A stretch of DNA of 64,000 nucleotides from Campylorhamphus procurvoides (Eukaryota > Chordata > Aves > Passeriformes > Dendrocolaptidae): contig WBMV01008405.1 in assembly GCA_013396655.1 (NCBI GenBank), forward strand, positions 310,911-374,910, written 5' to 3'. Shown in pieces: positions 26,101 to 38,311 of this stretch (its first letter is position 1; every line of letters starts with the position of its first letter). The translations under genes and the position numbers were made by a program. The notes under the pieces are model-generated. The model was not told where the DNA came from. It ran no database searches and saw only the letters and a list, made by a program, of their open reading frames with translations.

Positions 26101-27880
26101 GCCTTATATAAACATACTGTAAAAGGCATATCCAGTGATTAAAAATAATTATTAGAAAGTATTAAATAATTATTAAAGTAATAGTACAACCACTGTTCTT
26201 ATTCATCTCCTCTGCTTGGATTAAGCAGAGAGCTCGTTAATCACGTTGGATGAATTTAAACACTAGTATGTAAAACTCATACAAAAAATTGCTTAAACTT
26301 TAGAATAAGTTGCTTTTTTATTAAACTGGAAGCTAAATAATTGAGAAAGTATAGAAAAATCATGTTTCATTATGCTAGAAAACAAACAAAACCACCCACG
26401 CTCTACTTAATGGTTTGGAAAGTAACACTTGATAAATCAGTCAGCTTCACAGTTTGTTTCAGCAACACACAGTTTCTCATTCAAATGATGTTGTAATAGA
26501 ATTTCTCATTCTCTCCCATGACAGTGATGATCCTATTTCCTGAGGCACTTCACTTTGGAAAGGTTTGAATGCTTGATGCAACTCGCATTAGATGAGTGGA
26601 AAGACAGAGCAGAGGAGAATATTTGAGTTTACAGTAGCTATTTTCTGTCCAGCACTGAAGCACAAAAGTTGGAAGGCTTCCAAGACTAGAATTTCTGATG
26701 AAGTACCAAAAATATCTGTCTGTACTAATGGATGAGGGAGGTGTATTGGTGGGGTTTTTCCTCATTCTCTTCTGAAAACTGCTCTTCCAAAAGACCCTAT
26801 GCCTAACCTTACTCTGAGACCTTTTCTCACAATAGCAGAAGTATCGTCCAAGTTAAGCACAACTGCTGGAATCTGACTCAGAGATGCCATGTCCTGCTCC
26901 AAGTAAAAGAAAACCAGTCCATAACAAAGTTCAAGAATGTGAAAGTGTATCCTTAATGCTTCATATGCTATTTCCTTCTTTATGTGCTTTGAACAAGTCT
27001 CAGATTCAGGGCATCCCAGCCTAAAGTTAAACCATCAGTTGAGGTAATTCCTCAGTGTGTTCAGTGATTTGAACAGCCTTTTTCAGTACATACCTGTCAG
27101 GTCCTATGTCTCTAGATACTCCAATTTTTGTGTGTTTGGCCTTTGAAGTGTACTGGCATGGTGATTAAATACCACCTAGCAAAAAAGTAATAAGAATGGA
27201 AATGCTACTGTACTCCAGCTTTGTGCCTGAGTAACATCTGAGTCTTCCCTTCTGTCCTTTTCTCATGTTATTTCTCTCCCCCTATCTTGCAGGAGGAGGA
27301 AGCAGATCTGGATCACTAGTGTATTCTTTCAAAACCTCTCAGTGTACAGAAATACAGGAGTCAGACATCTGTGGTTACCTAATGATCCTGGAGAAAAGTT
27401 TGTGGGTCTGGAGGACGTGGCCATACAGTTATTACTCAATTTGATTTTCAGTGATAAAGACAAAAATCTTGTTGGTCTGTGATGACTACTCACCAGGACA
27501 AACCATACCAATATGTACAAGGTCTGTGGTTGCATTTTGGTTTGGAGCTGTTTTTTGCTGGGATTTTTTCCCCCCAGCCTCCTTAATTGCTCATGAGACA
27601 TAAGTGAGATGCTGTGATTGCTTAGTGTTCCCCTGTACTATGCTGAGTGTAGTTAAACATAGAATGAAATGAAGACCTGGCAGCAGTGCAATATTGGCTT
27701 TTAATTGTTTATCTTGATAGGAAAAAAAAAGACTAAAAGATCTCTTTTCTAGCCACCCTTCCTGTTTTTCCAAAGAAGTCATTTTAAACTCAGCATGGAT
27801 TGAGTGACCTGAAGGAGACTGCTGTTATGGGTATACGCTTTCTCTGTGTTATTTTGAAATCCAGTCATAACTTTTGCAGT
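23141..27880. other. Non-coding, nothing recognised
   Basis: AT-rich in the 25.9-26.4 kb part. No domain-bearing ORF and no repeat family seen. Confidence 0.55.
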
Positions 27881-29600
27881 ATCACAGAGTGGTTGAGGTT
27901 GGAAGGGATCTCTAGAAGTGATCAGATCCAGCTCTCCTGCTCAAACTGGGCCACCTGCTTGATCTCCAGACAGAGCCTCCTGTGTGTGCCCATTTTGTCT
28001 GGTCCTGCTACTGGGCACTACTGAAGGAGCCTGGCCCTTTCCTCTTTGTGCCTTCCCTTCAGGTATTTATATACACAGATGAGATCCCACCTGAGCCTTC
28101 TCTTTTCCAGCCCCAGCTCTCTCAGGCTTCCCTTACAGAAGACACACTCCAGTCTTTTCATCATCTTTGTGGTCCTTCACTACACTCTCTCTGGCAGGTT
28201 CACATTTCTTTTTCTTTTCTATGAGGGAGCCCAGAATTGGACCCAGAAGTCTGAGTGGCCTCATCAGTGCTGAGGAGAAAGGACAGATCACCTCCCTCAA
28301 CCTGCAGGCAGTATTTTGCCTAATATAGCCCAGGATACCATTAACCTTCTTTGCTACGAGGACAGAATGCTGACTCATATTTCACTTGTTGCCCACCAGC
28401 ACATCCCCAGGTGCCTTCTCCAGAGGTGCTTTCAAACTGGGTGGCCCCATCATGTACTGGTAAACAGGTGGGTTTTTTCTTTGAAGTGCAGGACTTTGCA
28501 CTTCTCCTTGTTGAACTTCATAAGACTCCTGTCAGCCTGTTTTCCCATCCTGTTGAGATCCCTCTAGTGTGTCAGATACCCCTGCCAGCTTGGTGTCTTC
28601 AGCAAATTTGCCCCATCATCCAGATGATGAATGAAGATCTTCCATAGAACAGGGACCCAGCACTGACTTCTGGGATAGTGATAATTACTGGCCTCCAGCT
28701 AGGTTGGGTTACTGACCACTGACCAAGCTGCTGAGCCAGCTTTCAGTCCACCTCGCTCTTTGCTCATCCAGCCTGCACTTCCTCTGCTTCTCTCTGAGGA
28801 CCATCACAGGAGACAGTGTGGTCCTCACACTGTTACTTTCCCCTTGATTATCGGGCTAGTCACTTCATCACAGAATTTTGTCAGCTTGGTCACACGTTAT
28901 TGGTGAAGCCATGCTGACTACTGATGACTTTCTTGTCCCTCATGTGCCTGGAAAGGGAACCAGGAACCCAAGACCAGCTGCTCTAGGGACCAAGGTGAGC
29001 CTGACTGGCCTGTACTTCCCTGCATCCTCCTTCTTGCTCTTCCTGAAGACAGGAGTGATGCTTGTTCTCCTCTAGTTCTTAGGCACTTCTCACAGTCACC
29101 ATTAAAATCAAAAATTATTAAAAGTGGCCTTGCAATGGTATCTGCAACCTCAGCAGTTGTGGGTGCATCCCATCAAGGCCTGTGGACTTTGATATGTTCA
29201 GTTTGCTTAAGTATTCCCTAACCTATTTCACTTCCAACAAGGATACATCTTCCACTCTGAGACCTGTGATTCTTGAAGACCAGTCTTTCTAATAAAGACT
29301 GAGGCAAAGGTAGCATTCAATATCTTTGCCTTTTCCATGTCCTGTGTGACCAGATCCCCTGTCTCCTTCAGCAGTGGCCATGTGTTTTCCTTAGCCTTCC
29401 CTTCCTTTTGTCTCTTATATATGCACAGAAGCCTTGCTGTCGCCTTGCTGTCTTTGACATCCCTGAATGGATTCAATTCCATATGGATTTTGGCTTTCTT
29501 TACTCTTTCTGCATGCTTGGGCAGTGTCTCTTCATTCCTTCCATGTTACTCACCCTTGCTCCACCCTCTGCATGCTCCCTTTCAGTGTCTGAGTTTTGAT
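27881..29600 (-). mobile_element. Long degenerate CR1 LINE with part of ORF2 reverse transcriptase
   Basis: This is the longest transposon copy in the window. From its 3' end (27881, atcacagagtggttgaggtt) it runs backwards through the ORF2 C-terminus (K-V-N-G-I-L-G-Y-I-R-Q near 28340). The RT active-site region at 28595-28606 reads F-A-E-D where CR1 has F-A-D-D. A remnant of the V-P-Q-G-S-V-L-G-P block lies near 28640-28670, and the EN-RT linker (L-V-T-Q-D-M-E-K-A-K-I-L-N-A) near 29300-29360. Multiple frameshifts and internal deletion are evident, since the RT region is shorter than in intact CR1. The 5' boundary is approximate. Confidence 0.9.
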
Positions 29601-31344
29601 GGGCCTCTTGGTGTATGTATTTCTTCTTGCTTTCTACTAGTCAGCATGAACCAAGCACAGAACAAAAAATTGTTGAGACAAGCTGATGTGAAATCCTTAA
29701 GTTGACTCATGTACTGAAGGCAGTTGCCTAATGTCTTGTTGGTTTTCAGTCCCTGGGGGCTCCTCACTTCAATGTTTGAAGATGTTCAAATGGTCAGTAC
29801 TTTTGTCATGTTGCTTTTAGGTTGTATTTTAGTGTGCTTTCTCCTCTCCATTTGCTGCATCGTGCATATTTGCTTTCAACAGAAGTAAAACAGAAACTCC
29901 TTTCCCACAGTTTACAACCCCCTGGTTTTGTTACCAAACAGTTGCCCACGCACTAATTCGAATACTGTGAAGTAAATGCATTTCAAACTCAGAGCCAGAC
30001 TGCTTTCATCACATATAACTGAATTGATGGAAGACTGAAGGGTTTTTTAGAGTTTAATCTGTAGTACCTGATATACAAACTTGCATTCCACTAAGCACTG
30101 CTTCAGACTGGACAAGGAACCTATGTATTTTCCTTTCATGCCATGTTAGCATGTTGTAACCTTGCAAGGTTCCTCTTTCAGTTGTGTTTTTCTCTCTGCT
30201 TATGTTTATAGTCAAAATGGGTTCTAAATCTGCTGTCAGAACACTCCAAAAAAGTGAGTCTGATGGTTTTGACTCACTACAAGTCATTAATATTGGTCTT
30301 ACCTGGGATTATTAATAAATGTGAGTTTTTCTCTTTGCCCTGCTCACCTTTCATTATCAGATGAACCAAATAATACAGACAGTCTGAAACAGGCTTGCTT
30401 CAGAAGGAAAATGCAAACTTAACTTCATTTGTCACTCAGAGTAGAAGACAGTAAAGTATTTTGGATAAGGCAGTACAGAACAGCAGTAGCTATAGCTTAC
30501 CATGCTCATGCTCTCTATTTTATTTTTGCTAAACCTTAATCATTCTTTGGTTCAGGTGGAAAGAAAGACTATTTACATCAGGCTGAGCACCTGAGTTCTG
30601 TATACTTTATTTATCATTTTGGATTTGGCTGTAGACTGAGGCTTTCCAGCCCATGAGAAGCATTCCTGGTTGTGGCTGGTTTCATTCATTTCCACATATT
30701 TGAGCTAATGTGTTATGTGGATAGGACTTTCATCCCAGGATGAGGGCAGATGCAGGGATATGAATAAAGGAGTGCTTATGCTGGCTTTTGAAACACTTGA
30801 GCAACTGTAGAGGTCCTTTCATGGTGCTACTAGGGTAGCAGAAATTGAAGCAGCATGTTCATTTTCCAGGGAAGAGGGAATACTCAGCAGCATCACTGTC
30901 CAAGAATGTTCTTTTTAGTTCTGGCAATGGGAGACACTTGGCAAGAAAGACACATTAGTCTGAGGCCTGAGGACTTGAACATGCCAGTGGAAAAGAACAA
31001 AAATTCAGCTTGACTGTGAGAAAGGAATGAGAGAGAAGCTGATTTTTGCTACTGTTGTCAGTCTGATCCCTTAAATGATAAAGTTTTTAGGCTGATGGAT
31101 TAGCTCTTTGTTCCTCTCTGAAGTCACTTTTCCCTCTTTTTCCAGTGTACCCTGCAGTGGGTGTTTGCCCAAGAGCTTAGGATCTGACACTCAGGAGGCT
31201 CAGGAGGAAGGATTCATTGTAAAGGTGTTGACTATTGTATTTGCCATGAGACTTCTGGGCTTTCCTAGGCGGTAGCAGCAAGCACTGGGAGGCTTTGAAA
31301 GCCTAGGTTGCTCCATGCTCTTTGCTTTCCTCCCAGCTTGACAC
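29601..31344. other. Non-coding spacer between CR1 copies
   Basis: No exon or repeat recognised. Confidence 0.55.
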
Positions 31345-31575
31345 ACAGGGTAGACTATTTCAGCTGGGAAGGGACCTACAAGGATCATCTTGTCCAGCTG
31401 CCTCACCGTTTCAGGGCTGACCAAAAGTTACAGCATGTTGTTAAGGGTACTGTCCAATTGCCTCTTGAACACTGACAGACTCAGGGCATTGACCACCTCT
31501 CTAAGGAGCCTGTTCCATTGTTTGATCACCCTTTGAGTAAAGAAATGTTTCCTTGTGTCAAGGCTGAACCTTCCC
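31345..31575 (-). mobile_element. CR1 fragment A of an adjacent pair, minus orientation
   Basis: Starts gactatttcagctgggaagg and continues with aaggatcatcttgtccagc and gaggagcctgttcc-like CR1 3' UTR sequence. It stops where a second CR1 3' end begins. Confidence 0.85.
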
Positions 31576-31700
31576 TAGAATCATGGAATATCTTGAGTTG
31601 GAGGGGACCCCTAAGAATCCTATATAAAACTAAGCCAGTTAGCCATGACTAACAGTGGTGTCCAGGTGCTCTTTGAACTTTGCCAGGTGTGATGCTGTAG
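31576..31700 (-). mobile_element. CR1 fragment B of an adjacent pair, minus orientation
   Basis: A new reversed CR1 3' end (tagaatcatggaatatcttg) starts directly after fragment A and runs for about 120 bp. It resembles a different CR1 subfamily from its neighbour (ggtgtccaggtgctctttga). Confidence 0.8.
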
Positions 31701-34700
31701 GAGCAACAAGGTGACCCCTCTGCCTCCTTTTCTCCCAGGTAGACAAAACGACATGGGCTGGCCTGCTAGTTATCTGAGCAGGGCAGGGTTGCCTGCTCTT
31801 GCTGCAACAAGGGGAGCCTGGTTGATGCTTGGTAGATCCTCATGGTGAGCAAAATGCCATCGTGGCCTTGGCTCAGCCCCCTCTTGTATATGGGTCTTCC
31901 TACCTTTCCTGGTGCTGCCCCATCTCTCCAGCCCTCTGAGCACTTCAGTGAAAAAGCATTTTGTTCTGCTTCATCTCTCTGTGCTAGACTTGGCACATCT
32001 GAAAGGGTGAAAGTTTCTGATATGTCTCTTTCTCAGCCACTTTTTTTTTCTTTCCTCCATTACAGACATTGTTATACTGTCCTACCCTAACCAAAACAGG
32101 GCTTACAAGCCTGCTCGTGGTGGAAAGTTGAGGCAGTGGGAGGGGAGTCTGGTCTTGTGCATGGTTCAGTAATGGTAGGGAGGGTTGGCTTTGCCTAGAA
32201 CTGTGTGAGGCGCACACCCACTTTCTGAAAGGTATTTAACATTCTTACTGGCTCATTTGCAACTGTAATAGTGTTTGGGGATACAACTGGGTTACTTTCT
32301 GGGCCCATGAATTAAAAAAGCCAAGAGCTGAATGCCCACCCTGTGCCCTCTGCCAGATGTGCTTTGGAGGTCCAGCACAATCACAGCAATGCCATCTGCA
32401 GCCCTTCAGTGCTGCAACTTGTCAGGCTAATACTAATTCTAGGAGTGGGTCTTTCATTTAGGCACAGCAGGGATACCATGACATCCAAGAGCAAAAAATC
32501 CCTTACAACTTGGTTTATGCATCATCAAGTATTCTGTGGTATCTTGTATGAGTTTTTTCAAGCCTAAGGCATTAATTTCTAAATATGACCAATTAAATTG
32601 TTACACCCAAGAGCACAACCCTCCACGAGTGGTACTTGTCCTCTAGTCCTCATTTTTGGTTTACCAAAGCACATATGTTCTGTTTGCCACCATCTGTAGC
32701 ATGGAAGAGAAGCTGCCTGGGGTATTCCCCCAGTTCATGTTTTAGGCTGCTTTTCAGGAGACACTGTCAGCTCTTCTTCTAAATTCATTTCCTGCCCTCT
32801 TGTTCTAAGTCTGCAAGTCCAACCTGGAGACCTGCCTGCCCTCTGTGTCTTACACACCTGCTGACAGCCACAGTGTCTTGAGGTGTCCCTGAGCCTTGGT
32901 TCCCCTGTGCAAGTCAGAGCTAAGGGAAATGTAATACTTTTCTCAAGGCATGTAGATATTTCTTTCTTTTGGTCTCTGTGACCGCTTGGTTCACACTTTC
33001 TCTCAAGAAGGGGTGGCTTCCAGGACTGACAGAACTATTACATTCATTGGGACAAAACATCCCAGTTGAACTCACAGCAGTCATGGTCATGGTGGGAGTG
33101 ATCCCCTCCTCTGCAGGATGCTCCAGTCTCAGGAGCAAAGGAACTCCTGTTTCCAGTTTGATGAAGTTTGAGCTTTGAATGTAATTCTACAGATCCAGCC
33201 ACTCTGGCTGTATTTTGTAGAGGGTTTTTTGTGTCTGAAAAGTTATACTATGTAAATATCAGCAAATAAAGTGCCATTGTGCATGTGCTATCTGCAGTCC
33301 TTTACCCCTGACCTATAAGAAATTGGTCTAATAGTGGGAAAACTGCTTAGTTCAGAAGCAGCTGCTCTGCTCTGAGTGTCCAAAGGCCCTCACAGCTCAA
33401 CACCTTCTCTGTGGCTGTGGCACAGAGGGAGAGCAGAGACTTTGTGACCAAGGAAGCATATTACAGTAACTCTTAGGATATTTCCTTGGCCTTCACCTTG
33501 GAAATAAAGTACTGATTTTAACCTAAATTACATGAGGAAGCACAAGTTTTTCCTAGTGGGAGGGTTCAGGCAGGCTCTAATACCTACCTGTGTAATTAAG
33601 TTGCTGGTATTCCACCAACCTGCAGGGAGCAGCACCTCAAGAGAGATAAAAAGGACCCTGCTGTCTTGACAGCAAATAATGACACCAACTTTGATGTGTT
33701 GGGGTGTGGGGAGATCAGAGTTATCAGTCTTGCCTCCCTGAAAAGTAAATAGTCTGAATGAAAGCAGTGACATTCCAACTGTGTTTGCATCCAGTCTGTG
33801 ACAGTCCTCTCGTTCAGACAAGACTGTTGGGGAAATCACGTGCTTTCTTGCTTGTCTGCTTGCAGTGTTGACCTGCATTTGGCACTCTGCTCCGTTGCAC
33901 TTTATCTCTGTTCAAATACACCCACGTGTGCTGCTGCTGCATTGTCCTCACTGCTGCAATTATGCTGATTATTTGCATGGAATTTCCAGCCTGCAGAGAT
34001 ATGTTATGCAATTAATTATTGCCAGGCTGAATGCTCTATCCCATCAGAGGAGAGCAATGCTTCATAAAACATGTAGTGAGAGATGTATAAGAGCTCTGGG
34101 CTGTTAAGGCAGACCTACATAGGTGGGGATTGGGGTTCAACTTCACAGCCAACCTCTTCCTTGGCTTCTGCCTGGGTGCTGAAGTTCAGCAGTTTCCTCC
34201 TGGCTGTTTGGAGCAGCATTGCCTGGAGACTAAACCAAACAATTCCTTTCTTTCCCTGCTCTTCAACCCCACCCCAGAGCTTCTGAAAAATATGCAGGCA
34301 GGGGCTCACCTCTGTGACTGGAATCCTCTGTGGCTGTGAGATGCTCAAGCCTGAGTGTCTGTGACCTGGGGACATTAAAAGCAGTTTTAACGCAAAAGCT
34401 GGTATAGTATGAAATACTAACAAAGGCTTTTGATGTGTGGAATATGTACTACTGCCTCCTGAGGCTCAAAGGTCTATTGATGCAATAAATGCAACCACAG
34501 AAATTGGCAGATTTCTTTTGCCAAGTTTTCTGTTTCTGGGGAACTGTTGTTTGACTTTATTCAGAAATAATTTTTTGTCCAGCTATGTTGTGATGCAGTA
34601 GGAAGTGCTCCAAAATGAAGCTGAGACACATTGTATGAAGCTGGTCAGCAGCTGCCACATTGCCAAAAGTGCTAATGAAAGGCCCTGGCTCACTGTGTGT

Positions 34701-36711
34701 GTGCCTGGTGCATATGCCAGAGCATATGTTTGCTAATGGGAGCTCTTCTTAAGAGCTACATCAAATAAAAACATAAATTTCCCACACAAAGCTTTATCTC
34801 CTGAGGACTGGCAAATATCACTGGGCTGGTGCAAATTAAAAGATTTTAAATTCTATTTCCTTTTCTTTCTTGTTCCCACTCTCAGCTGCACCAAATTGTT
34901 CCATGAGAAACACCATGGCAGGCAGCTGTCTGCTTCATGGTCATCATGAAAAACTCAACTTTAAATAAATAAAGAAATAATCTGAAGTTAAACAAGACAG
35001 TTGTGTAAAGTTCAGGATTTATTTATTTATTATTTTACTTTTTCCTGCTCAAAGACACTTTTACTCCTCAGAGCTGAGCTGTGCCTTGGTGTGCCAGGGT
35101 TCCTGATGGGGTACCCACCTGCTTAAAGAGACCTGGCACTGCAGCTCACCCTGGATGGGGATCCCTGAAGACTTGCCTGTCTCTAAAGCCACTTCCTCAT
35201 CTTCTTCAGTCATTCAGTTCCTGGGTGTGCTTTTCGTGTCAGCAGGAGTCCTCTCTGTCTCAACCTGTGTAGAAACAGTCCATAAATTTTTCTGGAAAAG
35301 ACAGTTGTTATCTGGCCAGCCCTCTTGCATTGTTCAGTAGGTCAGGAACCCATACAGAGCTGGAATTTTCTTGATATTGATAAGAGAATTCAATAATGTA
35401 TCTCAAATAAAAGAGCAACCCTCTGTGCTGCAGACAGCCAGATAAAAACATAAGCATAGAAATGGAAAACCAAAGAAAGGGCTCTGAAAGATCAGGTTTG
35501 TGATGGGGCTCCTGGTACGTTGCTGGCATAGAGTTTAATCAAACTCAGTTTAATCTGAGCTGCTTGATAAGACTCTCAATAAGGTGATAAAGATACTGGT
35601 GTTTGCCCAGTGTTATAAAAGTAGCTACAGTTCAAACATTTTGCACCTTTACCCCTTGACCGATTTTTAATTACAATAATTATAGTATTGATATATTAGA
35701 AGTTAAGTAACACAGTGGTGGTAAGTCTGGCTGATAAAGAGATGAATGGGGAGGAATAAAATTGTTTCTAATCCAGCATGATGATGTGGAAAAGCTGTTT
35801 TTGCAAGCAAATTTGATCTTGTTTCGAAACATCTCTCTTATGAGGCTGAGAGAACATCTATGTGACAACATAGATCTTGCAGAAGAAATTAGGAAGGAAA
35901 TGCTAATAGTCACTTTCTGTCCACGCTGAAGTTGTGTTAATGTTGCTTCTTACAGATTCTTGGAAGATTCTTCATCTGAAATAAGCAATATCTTAGCTTT
36001 TTCCTCTTTCTGATATTTTTTTAAGGGTGGACTGTCTTTGTGCAGTGTAATCCTATTCAAAATTAGCAAACGGCTTCTGTTGACTTTTGATGTCTACTGG
36101 GGTGGGTGCTGCAAAGCAGTAGACTTTCCAGTCCAGCAGGTGAAAGAAGGTCTCTGCATGCTGGAGATGTGAGTGCAAGCACTGAGTTAGCTACAGCCTG
36201 TGTGACTGAGCATGAATTCTGTGTCCAAGCTTTTCAGTTATAAAATCATCCTAAGCAGCACTTCTTGGAATCACAGGACAACAAATTAATAATTTATTAC
36301 TAAACTCTTGGGGCCTATTTTGGGCAAGTTGGAGGGTCAGCTTAAATCTCTTGTGATACATGAGCATTTATCTCTACACAGCAATTTTCTGTGCCAAACT
36401 AAAATGGGAGACAGGCTCTTTCCTGACAATTATTAGTAAGGTCACATGAATAGTTGCCAAGGACTTGCATTTGGCAGCATGGGGCATTGGTTCAGATACA
36501 GCGTTTATGTGTGTTAGTGGTGCTGATAACACATCAAGTGTTGGAAGTGTTTCCCTTGTGTTGGAAGCTAATTGTACAAATCAACCTGTTGTCACCTAAG
36601 TGTGTCTTGAAAGATAAATGAGACAGAAGCTACTGTGGCTTGTAGTTCCCTGGAATGGCAGATGCAGAGGAGATTACCCCAGAGAACATGTGGAGTGCCC
36701 TCTGTAACCAC
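31701..36711. other. Non-coding, nothing recognised
   Basis: ORFs up to about 116 codons carry no known motif. It contains the AATA inverted repeat near 35.0 kb. Confidence 0.5.
34962..35029. repeat. 12-bp inverted repeat of AATA units
   Basis: taaataaataaa (34962-34973) and tttatttattta (35018-35029) are exact reverse complements separated by 44 nt. Both arms contain AATAAA on one strand, so poly(A)-like hexamers point in both directions. Confidence 0.7.
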
Positions 36712-37250
36712 AGAGTGGATAAGTTTGGAAGGGACCACTGAAGGTCATCTAGTCTGACCTCCCTGCTCATGCAGGGTCCCCAGGAGGGCATTGTTGGATC
36801 ATGGGTTGGACTTGATGATCTCAGAGGTCTCTTCCCACCCAGTTGATTCTATGATTAGTCAGGATTGTGTCTTGATGGCTTTTGAATATCTCCAGGTAAG
36901 ATTTCCACACCTTCTCTGGGCAACCTATTCTGTGGTCAGTCACCCTCACTGAAAAGTTCTTCCTTCAATTCATGTGGAACTTCTGTGGATCAGTTTCTGC
37001 ATGTTGCTTCTTGTCCTATTGCTTGATACTACTGAGCAGAGCCTGGATCCATCATCTTGGCACCCTCCTTCGGATACTTACATATATATTTTGATGGATT
37101 CCCCTCTCAGTTGTCTCTTCTCCAGGCTGGAATAGGCCCAGCTGCCACAGCCTTTCTTTGTGAGGTGCTCCAGTCCCCTAATCATGTTTGTATCCCTCTT
37201 CTGTACTTGTTCCAGGAAATCCACAATAATCCTCAAATGAGGATCAGAAT
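36712..37250 (-). mobile_element. CR1 fragment, minus orientation, carrying a nested insertion
   Basis: The outer copy starts at agagtggataagtttggaag and resumes after 36860 with ggattgtgtcttgatggc, ttctccaggctggaatag and aggtgctccagtccccta. The block at about 36785-36857 interrupts it in opposite orientation. Confidence 0.88.
36785..36857 (+). mobile_element. Nested CR1 3' tail in plus orientation
   Basis: The sequence gggttggacttgatgatctc, agaggtctcttcccaccc and ttgattctatgatt is the last ~70 bp of CR1 in plus orientation. It sits inside the minus-oriented copy, so it must be the younger insertion. Confidence 0.8.
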
Positions 37251-38289
37251 ACCATGATTTCATCCTATATCACCTAATGAATGTGGTGAAGGTCCTAATG
37301 CCCACCACACATTGAGAGGAAAAGTCTCGAGAGTGTAAGTAACATCTGTAGGGGGTGTTCTCTCCCTGTGGAGTTGGGCTGCACTCAATTATTCTTTAGA
37401 GCAGTTTCTCTTCCTCTGGGGGGGAAAAAATGGTTAGAGATATTACACTTGTGGGGAAATGTGAACTTCTGTGCATGTTTGCTACAAATATGAGAAATAT
37501 TCACTTTGCAAGTTGGAAAAGCAACTAATAAAGTTTCTTGGGCATGGCACAAGGGGCTGCTGACAGAAGTGTCTGGAGTCAGGGTTGTTGAAGAGGAAAA
37601 AGGGAATGCTTTTTTGAGCAAAAGAGGTATTTCAGCTCTTACAGGTAAAAATATTTATAAAATGAATTTGACTTACAGGACAGATGGATTCAGATCACTA
37701 AGTAGCAACACATGTTCTCTCTTGGGGCTTTCCATTTGTGGTTTACCAGCCATGCCACAATGACTGTCTTTCACTTTTCTGTGAAAGTGAGTCCGTTTCT
37801 CAGAGTCTTGCTCCAAACCTGCATCAAGTTGTTGTTTTCCTGTGCATGTATTTAAGTTGCCTGGGCCATGGAGTTCATGTGAGCTGCTATCTTTAACGAA
37901 GGCAAACAGAGGGATGGTGCTGCTCCAGTGCAACACCACTCTGGGACAGTGCAATGAGCTGATTTCAGTTCTGGAAGCTGGAGTGTTGAACCTTTGCTCA
38001 GGGTTGTAAAGCTGGGTGAGAAATGGATGTATCAGCCTAGGCTTAGTGCTGCCTTCAGGCTACTGCATGGCTTTCATGGAGTTTGTTCAAGGTATTTGGG
38101 TGTGTGAATCAAAATAAAGCAAAGGTGGTCGAGTCAGTGTGGTGTTGGCATCCCCTTGTCCTGAGGGCTTTGGAAAGGAGTGCTTGTATGCCCTGAGGTA
38201 TGTGACTGAAAGTAAAACTACCACTTTGGCTGGGGGCAAGGGCTTGGAGTGACTTGTATTTGTGTGCTGATAGATTTAGTTAAACATTC
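37251..38289. other. Spacer downstream of ICOSLG
   Basis: Short unique sequence between the nested CR1 pair and the proposed 3' end of ICOSLG. Nothing recognised. Confidence 0.5.
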
Positions 38290-38305
38290 AGAAGAATGAA
38301 AGGAT

Positions 38306-38311
38306 TTTATT
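38306..38311 (-). terminator. Candidate distal poly(A) signal AATAAA for ICOSLG
   Basis: The minus strand reads AATAAA here and cleavage would fall around 38276-38296. The downstream minus-strand sequence is only weakly GU-rich, so usage is uncertain. Confidence 0.45.

Noticed and set aside
29337..29705. 122-codon plus-strand ORF
   Set aside because: Mostly antisense to the CR1 ORF2 remnant at 29228-29482 and without a domain of its own.
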